DNA of 30,460 nucleotides from Chara braunii (lineage: Eukaryota > Streptophyta > Charophyceae > Charales > Characeae). Positions within the stretch are counted from its first letter, which is position 1; every line of letters starts with the position of its first letter. Shown here one piece after another: positions 1 to 12,000 of the stretch. The position numbers and the translations under genes were made by a program. The stretch is from positions 2,694,096-2,724,555 of the forward strand of contig BFEA01000169.1 in the NCBI GenBank assembly GCA_003427395.1, in the 5' to 3' direction. The notes below the pieces were generated by a model. That model was not told where the DNA came from, ran no database searches, and saw only the letters and a program-made list of their open reading frames with translations.

Positions 1-6
1 ACTCAC

Positions 7-89
7 CCACAAGCCCATTTGAAGATATCTTCGATCTGATTTCGTTTCTGCAATACAGAAGACTGCCACTCTGCCCAGCGCTCGTTCGC
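7..89 (-). CDS. SAPS gene exon 16 (residues 470-496 plus two bases)
   Basis: The exon starts after CATGGCAG with ANER, continues WAEWQSSVLQKRNQIEDIF and ends KWAC plus GG, matching family W-x-(D/E)WQ-x-x-VL-x-KRN-x-(L/V)ENVY-x-WACGRP. The donor GTGAGT occupies positions 6-1, so the window stops just inside the next intron. Confidence 0.92.
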
Positions 90-3000
90 CTGCCATGTCA
101 TCAACAACAAGAGAGATCAGTTGGCCGTTGATTTTTATGTTCCTGATTGCTGTGATGTCTTGTAAACCACACCCGTTCTAACAGATCCTTCTCTATGCCA
201 TCAGGATACATTACCAAAACATCACCTCCAAGAGTTCTGACAGACAGACACTCCTCAAAGCATCAAGAATCCATACACAGAACACCAAAGCGTAGTTGTT
301 AGTCCCAGAAAGCACACAAAAAGGAGGTGCACCCGAGAAGTTCAGCCAGACGTCAGGCACCACGTACCTTCAAGTATGCATCAACTTTTGAGTTTGAACA
401 GGCCACCTGCACAAGCTTGTTGCATATCTTTGTTATGTGACCAATGTTCCCCACACGATTTGGGGGCCTCTTCGGATGCTGGTCCTGAGACGAATACTGT
501 ACACAAAAAAACCCGCATTCATCCAGAGACCACAATTTGTGAGCTAGTCTCTATTACTAAGACAAAAGTTCTAGAGTTGTCACATTCATATCCACTTCAG
601 CAAAGTTTTACCAAATACAATGAATCTGACCTGCTTTCAAAACACAGACCACCAGACCATCATATCCAACAAGCGTACTCAGTCGGGTCTGGTTTACGGG
701 TTGGTATACTACCATAACGAAGTTACCTTTCATTGTTTGTACTTCTTCTGCAGGTTTCCAAAGTTAACACCTCACGTTTCAAACCAAAAACTGAAGTGGA
801 GTTAATCACAATCCAAGTCCATTCTCAACTGCGTACTGCAGGAAAAACTGCACAACATGAAGTCCATTGTGCATCGACTGCAACAATTGATTGCACCAAG
901 CTTTTACAGATATGAAGTTCATGCAGAACAAGGATAAACGAATGGAAAAGCAGTCTCGGCAAGGACATCCAAAGAACACGAGCCGAGGATTGCTTTCACA
1001 GCTCGGAGCCAGCAACAACAAATTACTGGGCCTACCACATTCTGTCCAAACCACCTTCTACTAAGGCACACAGTGCTGTGGATGAGAGGCACATCACAGT
1101 CGCAGGAAACAATCCTTGAGAACAACGCAAAAATGAAACTGACCTCAGGCGCTGAATCTGGGGCGATTGGATCCGCATCAGTGTCAAGCACCCTCGTCAC
1201 CAAGTCACAGTCTCTCATTAGGTTATCAATCAGTCCCGGGTTTCCACAATCAAGAATCGTCGCTATGATGATCTCCACTTGGTGGTGGAGCAAGTTGTTG
1301 TATGGAAATCTGTGCCACAGAGAGAACAGGCAGATGAATCATCAGTCACAGGTTTCGGCAACCACCACTTTTTGCAATCTTGTGCAAACGCAATAGCTTC
1401 CCCAAAGAAAGACAGTTTTAAGCCACCACTACATCCGAGCCTCTTTTTGACAACACGAAAGAACTGCGCACCAAGCTCTGCCAAAGCTCCAGCCATTCCG
1501 ATCACGTAGCCGCGAGACCGCAAAGAACCCAGAATGGTACATTTCCGATTCTTGTTGTTGCCTGCGAAAGGTATAGGTGGTTTAAATCTCTCCAAGACAC
1601 CACAGAACTTTTCTGTTCATGGTACTCAAGTTCGGGACCACTGGCAGCTACAGCAGTGGATGCAAGGATAAGGTGTGAGAAAACACCAGCTGACCAGAAC
1701 ATACGACAACCCCCATGAATGAATGCTCTGGGCCATCAGACTTCATCAAATTACAGCAGCCAAGCCACACAGCACTTTTTTCACTTTTTTTCACCTCCCT
1801 CTCAGCAATTTCTGCCTGGAACACTAATGAAAATTCAACAAACACTCCCCAAACCTAGATCCCAATTAGGTTAGAGTTACCGGACTAACCTACCGGACTT
1901 ACTTTTGCTAAACAAAAGGGCTGTGCTGAACAAACAGCACCAGTCGTGAGCAACCGAAGTATTAGTTTTGCACAGCCTTAACAAGCCCTTCAACTTATCC
2001 AGACCTGGTAGTAGTTTTGCAAGCCTTTACAAGCCCTTTAAACTCTCCACACCGGGAACGACTTTGACCAGCAGAAGCAGAACAAAACCAGAAAGAAAGA
2101 AATTGTCCATTGGACGGAGATTAATCCGCTCCACTTGAGTGAGCTACAGGGGCAGCATCTCGATTCATAATGCACAAAACAACAAATTTGAATCGATTAG
2201 GATCAGGAATTCCTGATCTGGATGACAGCTGGTTTGGTTGTCAGGACACAAACAGCATAAAGAATGCAGTTACTCCCAATGGAATGGATCATGACAGCTA
2301 TATTCCGTGAGGTAGGCTATTGTATGTTCGTGGGCCAGGACGTACTGGAAAAAAAGCTTCAGCACCATCTGAATTGCCCCGAGTCTTATTAGCTCTACCC
2401 TTGCCATCTCACTGCCCGTTTGAAGCAAAATCGAAATGAACTCGACAATCTGAAAAGCAAACAAAGACACAAAGAGATTGTTCAAATAACAGAACACCCG
2501 TTATCCTGTGACAAAAAATGTCCATCATGTTAGCTCCATAATCAAAACAGCACTTTAACCAGAAAGTCCCAGCGATATAAACAGTCGGCACTGACCTCTC
2601 CAACCAAGATGTAAAATTCACATCAATTGCCATGACACCTCAGAGGGAACGGTAGCAGGACACTTGGCTGAGCTATATATGGCTGCCCGATGAGCTTCAC
2701 ATGTCGGTCAATAATACTTTTTCGTCCGCAGAAGGCTTTTTCAGGGTCGCAATAATCAGACAAAGTTCTCAGATCCGTAGAGGTAACCAGTGTTAACTGG
2801 GAGAATCTCAACTTCTCAAGGTCACCCACATTTTTTCCTGGATATTTGAGATGGCAATACATTGTTCTTACGTATTTGGCCAGAAACAATCACCTGATGT
2901 GTTGTCATGTGGGGTAGTGGCCCAGCAGTAAACTCCCCTCCAATTAAACCTCAGAAGAACATTCAGGGACCTGTGCTGCAAAAATCCATAGATTGACTTC

Positions 3001-6000
3001 AGACAAGCACAGCACTCTTGTGCAGATTCCATAACTTCGTTCATCACGGACACCAGTGCTGTTGTGAACATAACCTGCATCCTAGCTAGCCTAACTGTTC
3101 AGACCAGCCTCGTCCGTTCCCCACTCACCCAGAATTCCAGAATATGGTTCAGTAGACACTGCTATCAATAGAGGTAGCCGGCTAACCTGCAACTAGTCGT
3201 CTGTTGGGTTCGCGTTCGGCGACCGAGAACACGAACGTTCACGACCAAAAAAATAAACTGAACAACATTTGCCTCAGGGTCACATCGAAATTCTTTCTTA
3301 AAACAAAAACTAAAGTTCGAATTTTTTATTTTTTTTTTTGGCCCGGCCGGGCAAGTGGCCCCGGGCAACTCTGGTAGCCTCTTTTTTGTTTTTTTTTTTG
3401 GCCCGGCCGGGCAAGTGGCCCCGGGCCACTCTGGTAGCCTGTTTTTTTTTTTTTTTTGCTGGGGTCTTCCCTGGTCCTTGCACAGTCGGGCCGCCCACGA
3501 AAACAGGGTGAACGGCGTGGCTAATGGCGTAGGGAAAAAAAATATGTTATGTAACATCATAATAGAAACAACTCTTGCCTGGGAGGCATGTTCAAATCCT
3601 TAGCCCAGCACGATTTAAAAATAAAAAACCGAACAAACGTTCGGCCAAGCACCAGACATGGTCGGTTTGAATTTATCACCATCAACAAAGCAACAGGCAC
3701 CGGGTACGAATGAGATACAGAGCATTTTGTCAGTAGCCGGACCCCCACCTGCGGGGCCCCACACCATCCTTGACCACCATGGTTCGGGCGGGGGTGCAAC
3801 ATGCATCCCCTCTGATGGCTGCAGGGAGACAACAAAGCTATGTTTCGGAGCAGTGGTAGGTAGGTAGTGAAGGTGAATTGAAAGAATTTGAAACATGATG
3901 AAAGATTTGAGAGAACAATATATCGTAAAAAAGAAAAAAGAAGAATAAGACACAGAGACTCCAGAGGTGCAACAGTGTTGACAAAACCACAAACGTTTAT
4001 GCAAGTTTATTGACAAAATCATAGTCTCACTGTATTTCAAGTTTTATGATTTTTAGAGGCCATGTCAAGAGGAGAGTACAAAAGGTTAGCGTCTAGATAA
4101 TGTTATACATTCTGAAGCACTGCTATCAACGTTCTACTTGAACCAGTCCACACAAAGCAAAGTGATGCTCCTACAACTACACCTCGTAAGAGCTTTTCGA
4201 TTCCGGCGCAGTTGCAGGCTTCGCGAGCCTTGGAAGCTAGCTAGCTTCGTCAACTTATGCTTCTGTGAACTGGTGGTTTAGGGGCTGATGGCCTCAGAAT
4301 AGTGAGCTGCAGTCTGAGGATGCATGTGCCTAGACTATGCCATCCACTACATCTGACAATCAAGAAAACACCTTTCCAATACGGATGCCAATTTTCAAAT
4401 TTAAGACTCTTAAATGACATGAGTCAGAAACAGGCCAGGGCAGATATCAAACACACCTTTAGTCGGTGAATCCCAAGAGGTGGTTTCAACTGCCCATAAG
4501 TAGTAGGCAAGACAGTCTCATCCCCCGTAATGTCAAGCAGTGCCAAAAGATCACCTGCACAAACCACCTTTCAAAACTCAGATTACCAAATCCACTCCAA
4601 TCAGTAATAATCAAGAGCTACTACCACAGCCTCTCAGAGGCCTTCGACACCGAAGGAAAGGTACTGATTTCAAATGTGTGGCACTCATGCATCAAGCTTG
4701 CTTTGTCATCAAGACTTGTCTGGCTTTGACCCGCACATCTGCTTGAACTCAATGCAACTTCCCATGGATGACTCTCTATACAGACCGTCGATAGAAGCGA
4801 GAATCGTCGATAGAAGCGAGAAGCGTCGATAGAAGCGAAGCGTCCTGCACTTGGAAATGGACCTCACACAAAACCAAGTTAGGTAGCTCAATGCCGATGC
4901 TCCAGAAAAATCTTGCGGAAACAACACTAAGCCAGTCCCGAGAGATAAGTTGCATCTCATTTATCACTTCGCTATCACTAAGCTAGAATGCCCCAAAGCC
5001 AAAAACGCTACCCATAACTATATGGTGCCTTTCACAAGCAGTTACCTGGTCGGATTTATGAATTTCATTCTTGGCTTGCATTCAGGTGCTTCAACAATTC
5101 AAGTTGAGTCTTTGGGCCTCACTGCACTACTCTCGAAATGTGCAAAACGAGAGTGAAGCTTCAGCTAGAACATGAAAAGATACACGGCCATGATTTTTGT
5201 CTTTTGTGCATTTCAAGAGTAGTGCAGTGAGGCCCTTTCACAATCAAGCAGAGCTGACCTAAGGATTGCAGCATCCCATCCACCTCATCTGGGTTTGCAC
5301 TCTGCAGATTGTCTGGAACATGAATGCCTCTGGCAACGCCAGCTTCTGCTGCATTCGCAACCCGCTTCGGATCAAGAAGTGTTATGCACACTGAGAGCGA
5401 GTTAACCATTGCGCTCCTGCATGACTTGTCCTCTAATACGTACTTGAACAGCTTGCCAACAAGCCTGCAAAACACACCAGTCCAGAGTTATTCAAAGCAC
5501 ATGTACCCCTTCGTTTCCCCAAAAAGACAAGCTATATTCTTCTCTCAACTGCACCTTTCACTATCACCTTCGACTTCAGTAGTACATTCTTTCCCACTCG
5601 TAGACATTGTCCATAGGTGTAAGATCTTCACTGGAGAGAAGTAGCCACACTGTCCACACAAGCTGGCAGCAGCTGATGAGACCAAGAAATCGTCGAGCAC
5701 ATATAGTAACGAATCCGGGAGCACGAGTCCCAGATAAACACAAGACAGAGGACAAGATCAGCTAATGAAATACGACATTTTTAATTTACTTTGTCCAATT
5801 CCACAGACATTTCGAGTGAGTGCTCTATCGGATCCGGATGTCCAACCACCGACAAACCAGATCCACACCATCCACTCCCTCTGTTCCTTGCCTGCCTATA
5901 TTCTTGCTTCCCTTGTTTTTTTCAGATCACCTATTCTCGTGGGTTTCTCTCTCTGGTGCCACTTTTTTCAGTGGACAGAGATAGTGCCAGCTCGTACATA

Positions 6001-9000
6001 CTCTGCTGCCAAACATCAAAGTTTTCAGAAAAACGGCTCACACTATTAAGGTGGCATAACATACTTCCTAACTTCCCACTGCCAAAGCTTCTTAGAAAGG
6101 AGGGCCAGAGAAGGGGGGGGGAAAGCAGTTAAGAGGCTCAGAGGTAGAGGTGGCATATCATACTGCCTTGCCCTATTGCTAGTTCGACAAACTCCACTGC
6201 CAAACATGGGAACTTGTTAAAAATAGTAGCTAAGAGATAGAGGAGATACAACATACTCGCTCTCAGCCTTCTGCATTTATTTTCCACATTCACCACTACC
6301 GCTGGCCCTTTCGCTGAACCGTGCACCAAGCTTTGCCAAAGTGCCAGCGGGACCTTTTTTCCTTCAATTTGGCTGGCGCTGCCAGCCATTTTGGTCCGCT
6401 GGTGCCCAGTTATATTCGCAACTGAGAGGTGGTTTAAAAAAGAATGTGCAACGCTCCGGTTTCTATTTGTCATCTTACTTGGTTGCACGAGTTCACAATT
6501 CAGGTCATCCAGCTGTGCATGTTCCTTCTAAATTCCAATAAAAAGCAATACAAGCCTACACATGAGAAACACACCACAAATGCCATAGCTTCATAATTGA
6601 TAAAACTAAGCTATTTATGGGATCCTCTTTCCTTTTTGTGACAGAGCTGACCGGGCAGACAAATACTATCGGAAGGAGAATCGCAATTCCTATAAAAAAC
6701 CATATTTCCTGAATCCTTCTCTTTGTGCCGTACTCACACATTGGACCACTGCTTCCAGGTTATCAACTTTTCACGGGCAGAGAGGAAGACAACATACCTA
6801 GAGCTGGCCAGCTGAGACGAGAGGACAGATGGTGTCCTCGCAACAGCAGATAAAACTTCAGCAGCATTGGCATGTACATCAGCAGAATACTGCCGACGAC
6901 ACAGAATGAGCAATTCGCCAACAAATACAGTGAAACAGGAACGCAAAAGACGCACAAAACAGCCGAGCTTTAGGAAAGCACCACCGTCAAATTGAAAAAC
7001 ATACACGTGACAATGCCCTCAGCTCATATCACACAACCCTCACCAACACAAATCATCTGTGAAATAATGTGTTGATGTTACCATTTATCATCCAGTTGTC
7101 CTGAAATTCACTGAGCCAAGAGTAGAGCCATCACTGACAAGTTTCTTTGAGAATTCATGGCTCCTTTCAGCAAGGCAATGACCTTTAGGACATCACGCTA
7201 TCCGTCCAGACTAAACATAAAAGTTAAAAGCAACATAATTAGTACCAATCCAGTCAATTTTAGCCCTAGCAATCCTCAAATCCTATCGGAGAGCAATACC
7301 TCAAACGTCAAGGACTGCGATATCTATACAAACAAATACATTACAACCATTTTTGTTATCCTGCTACAGTACTAGTTTGCATTGATCTGGAGTGTCCAAA
7401 CGCACAATAAAAAAGCCACTGCGACTCCGGATTCGAGCCACAGTTGCATGTACCGCTTTCCAACAATTTAACCATCCATCCTCGTGCAAATTGCTATGGT
7501 GCACTTGTGCAATGTGCAAAGTGCAGGAAGCTATGGAAACATTGAAGGGGTGGGAAAAAGAAAACAGAAACGAAAAAGATAGGATAGATCAACGGCAAGT
7601 TCTCATTTCTCATGCAAGGGGCATAAGCCCCCATCTTCCACCCCATGATGCTATGTTTGTGGTTCCACACAGCAGTGCAGAGCTTCTCCCCAAGGCAGTT
7701 TGCAGCGAGGCATGCAGCTTTGTCCCACCAGTCTGCCAGCATGGAACAAATCAGGCCGTGCCCGGCACGGAGGAAATCGCCCACACCTGCCCGCACACCC
7801 AACCACCCATCTACTCCCCCATGCCTACCCACCCATTCACACAGACATGCAGCCCGGCCATCCACATACAAGCGTTCACCTGCCCACAAACGCACAGCCC
7901 CCTCCTCCCCCACAACCACACACACACATGCTCGAGCAAGTGCGTGCCCACTCACAGAAACCTCCTGCCCATCCACACAAACAAGCCCACAAGGCTGCCC
8001 ACCCAGTCATGCACACACATCCACAACCCCCTGTCCAACTACCCACACACACACACAAATGCACACACTTGTAAGATACTTGCTGGAGCTGCGGTTTGGA
8101 TCCATGCACAGATCTTCGAGTATCAACAGTTCACAACTCAGGTTATCTGGATCCCTGTCTAAACCCACGGAAGTTCCGAATCTATCCAATGTTCTGCCCT
8201 TTCCTTTCACATTTTTCCTCCTCCTCCTCCTCCTCCTACTACTACTACTACTACCACTACTCTTATCCTTCATCCTCCTCTTTAGATGCTTCACTCCATG
8301 TCATCTAAGCCCAGCTTCCTCTAAATCCTGGCCCCCTCCACAGGAGAAAGCCTACAGACTGTCTGCGGGCAGCAGATCCAAGATGTGGGCACACTTAAGG
8401 ATCCCAAGTCCGCAATTGGTTGTAATTCAGGATCGCCCGAAAGTCCAAACACTGGCAGCGACGAAGGGACCATAGTGGTGATTGATGCCGGACATCACAA
8501 AGGGTCCTATGGATAAACACAGATTTGATTGTTCATTCACACGGCATCCATCCTGTCTCACATTCAACTCCAGCATCCCGCTTCATATTCACTCTCTCAT
8601 GTTTGCAAGTGAAGGTTGCCTCCATTACAGACCAGGTCATACACCTTGTAATCCAAAATCATGACTTTACCAAAATGCAACTACGGTCTTGCCCTCATAT
8701 TCTTTCCCTCCGTACTACGGGTTTTCACTCCATACTATCTCCTGATTGGCCCAGTGACATTCCCTCCATAAGATCTCCCACCTCCCACACTTTCCCCTCA
8801 TCCTCATCCTGTCACAGTTCCACTTCCTTCTGACCACCACCCTAACGATTGCTCTCCGCATCGATCATAGTCCTGCATCTCCACTTTTCCCTCCTTGGCC
8901 TCTGTTCCTTCACCTCACACTCATCATAGAGTCACTCCTCCAGTCATCACTCCTACATCCTTCCTCGTCCTCATCCAGTGCCCCAGTTCTCATTCCTTCC

Positions 9001-12000
9001 ACTCCCCTTCTGCACCTGCAATCCTCCCCTCCCCCCCCCCCCCCCCCGCCGAATCCCCTTCGCCCACCCACCCTCGTCCACACAGCTTTCTTCCAGAAGG
9101 AAGAAAGTCTTCAACAAAGACTACGGATTATGATGGGTTTAAGAGAGCAAGGTCCAAACCCTTCACCATAATGAGCTGTGCGCATCATCCTCTTTCACTC
9201 TCCTACAAGGTCAGGTGTCATATGACAGTCAGGCTTCAGTGCCAGGATACTTTTTGTGTGATGTGGTATCTACTCCTTTCAGTCAACTGACACAGCGGCA
9301 ACCAACCTGAGGACTGAGCTTGTCAATAATCATCTCCAATATATCTGTATCGACCAGCCACTGCATACACATTGAGATGGTCATGACAACAAACCACACA
9401 AGTTCGTTAGTTATCCAAGATGGTACAAAGGATGAAAGCAACAACCAACTGCAGTGCAGCCACTCTGACAACAAGAAAGGCAGACAAATGAAATCACAGA
9501 TACAGCATGTGCATCGACCAGCCACTGCATACACATTGAGATGGTCATGACAACAAACCACACAAGTTCGTTAGTTAGCCAAGATGGTACAAAGGATGAA
9601 AGCAACAACCAACTACAGTGCAGACACTCTGACAACAAGAAAGGCCGACAGAGGGAAATCACAGATACAGCATGTGCACAACCTTTCCCTCGGGTAATTA
9701 GAGTTCCATGTACATAATCATGGAACCGTTCAGCCTCATCACTGACCATTTGTATCAAAGACTTCCCGGACAAAGAGGACTCAGACGGAATCCAAAACAG
9801 TCCGATTTTGATCCACAACAGCAACAATCACCGAAATGGCCATGTCACCTGGGAAAGATGAATAGTTCCATGTAGGAGACAGCCAGTCGAAGCAGCATCA
9901 GTCAATTGCCGATCTCTTCAGGGTCAAATTGAACTGCTGCAGAACACCACCGAGTTATAATTATCAGCAGTTAAGATCTGAGTGGCACTCACCTGTATCG
10001 AGTTCGGATGGAACATAAGTATCTGCTCATCCGCACCAACAAGCCTCATGAGAACCTGTTCGGTAAAAGACATCAGGATAAGGACAATCCACTGATTAGT
10101 TCAAACACCAGGGACACAAGGGAACAAAATCCAACAGACCCATCACTATGTTCTAGAGTCATCGTCAATTGGAACCGTAAGGAGGTGCAAAACAAATAAG
10201 CCTCAAACACTCCAAGACGAGTCAAGGTCCATGTAGCATACCTCTTCCGTCCCAGCCGGATTTATAAACCCACATGCACCCAGAAAACACAATTGCATGA
10301 TGCAGATGGAGAGAACAAGTACGGCATACATCTCATGTACTGGAGGATCGAGAACATCGAAAACATTCGGTCCTGAAGCTACCTGACACCATCATTTCAA
10401 CTGAGAATACTTCGACTTCCACACCCACTGGTTGCAGACATTTCAAAAAACTAGTCCCTGATATTTTGCAATCCATCTCCAGCATTTGTTTTGTTTTTTT
10501 CTCTTCCTTTCTCTCCTTTAAAAAGACAATGGCCTTGAGACATCATGATTGAACTGACCGGGCCTAGGTATTTCAGAAACTTTTATTCTTGTTTTGGTCT
10601 GATTGTATCTGGATTTGAACATGGGTCTGTATTTCAACAGTTCATGGGTGTACCAACTGGGCTAGGCCCATGGGTGTCTCCAGCATTTTCAAACAGGCAC
10701 TCACCTCCATTATTGAGGTAATTCCTATGAGGTCAACGAGCTTCTTCAACAGATCTTGATGAGCCTAAACACAGGAAAAACAATGAAGAGCCGTCAAAAA
10801 TCCAGAAGTTCAGCTGCAAAAAAACACCCACTCATTGGCCGTGACACGATACCATGGATAAGCAAAGCAGGCATTGAGATCCTGAAGCCGTCACTTTGTT
10901 CAGATGCACCATCTCACATAAAGGACGTCTAGACAACTCCGCGCTGAAGCCCCTGCCAAATCTAAATCGGACTTAAGGTGCACAACATGCTCACAAAGTC
11001 CCTACATGCAGCACAAAGCAGCACCGCACTGCTTCACATGCACGAGAGACATATGGGAAATTGGGATGATGGCCCAAAAATCTTGTCTTTTGAAATTTCA
11101 AAAATAAATGACCCACGATCTGGGCATCCATGCAGTCCCACACAGACAGGCCTTCCCAGGCAAAGGCCCAGTACCAGGCAGTACGAGCGCAAGATTTTAC
11201 CACAAAAGATTTCCAAAAAACGAAAAAAAAAAACATGTCTGCATAAAATGATATTCAAACACCTTTTGGCTGAGGGTCACCATGGAATGCCTCTATTTTT
11301 AAAATGAAAAATAAAATAGAAAAAGAAAACACCCTACAAACCCTTGTTCGCAATATTAAAGCATGACATTCAATTCAAAATGAAAGCTATGCAAACAACT
11401 TTTGGTTACAACACTGGAAACAATAGCTCCCTGGACTTAATTATTTTTAGAATGAATAAATTTTATTGCTTGATGAAACAAACACAATACAACGTAGTAC
11501 AATATACCGTCAGACAGAGCTGCCCTGTAAACCGTAGGCAGAGAGGGAGAAGAGGACAACAAACCAGGGGCTGCAACAAACTGTTTCGTCGGAGTTATAC
11601 AATACATGTCTTGGTAGACTCAGCAATAAGATTAATACAAATTATTAAATTCCACAATTATAATCGAGTCTTTTTTTTAAATTATCAGACCCTTCATCAT
11701 CATGGTTAACCAACACCAAAAAATGAATGGCCAAACACTCAGGGAATCACTACAACAACCTGAACACACACCTGCAAGTAGGTCATCACTTCATCTGTTC
11801 GCCTTACAAGCAAGCAGATAACAACCTGCAAAACAAAATGAGTTCTGGTCAGTACCCGTATTCACCATTACACGAACTCAGGGACAGAGGCAGCTGGTTT
11901 TCGTAAACACAAGCAGCACACCTGCAAAACAATATCCACGCCCCCGTCCTCTATCTTTCTATCTTTCTAATCAGCACTGACATTTTCATCTGCAGCAAGG

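Larger units (their letters stand above)
4555..5258 (-). other. Intron 11
   Basis: This 0.7 kb intron contains a 34-bp fold-back close to the exon 11 donor (5114-5235) and a triple 19-bp repeat (4786-4841). Confidence 0.8.
6890..9306 (-). other. Intron 9, with C/A-rich low-complexity tract
   Basis: This 2.4 kb intron contains a C- and A-rich stretch (about 7770-8070) built from CCCACA and CACACA words, a TCC/TAC trinucleotide run (8217-8265) and a poly(C) run near 9029-9047. Several long reading frames on both strands arise from this low-complexity DNA and are not considered genes. Confidence 0.75.

Noticed and set aside
2270-2345. Continuation of exon 13 (QYVLAHEHTIAYL...)
   Set aside because: The GTACGT donor inside the Gln codon gives a phase that joins exon 14 exactly at FPYNN, matching the family. 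The read-through does not.
3500-3870. Second tRNA-derived SINE in intron 12
   Set aside because: Only loose box-like words are present. No convincing pair of boxes, tail and target-site duplication could be assembled.
4786-4841. CRISPR-like short repeats
   Set aside because: Three directly adjacent 19-bp units without spacers in a eukaryotic intron; a minisatellite.
5161-5258. Continuation of the exon 11 frame (QLCLIVKGPHCTTLEM...)
   Set aside because: Family similarity stops at the GTCAGC donor and resumes in exon 12 with the matching split Gly codon. The continuation runs into the fold-back.
7392-8475. Long overlapping frames (up to 276 codons) on the plus strand
   Set aside because: They are built from C/A-rich low-complexity sequence and trinucleotide repeats, have no recognisable domain, and lie antisense within intron 9.
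10600-10676. tRNA gene suggested by A and B boxes
   Set aside because: The acceptor stem ends do not pair, and the sequence is bounded by target-site duplications with an A-rich tail, so it is a SINE head.
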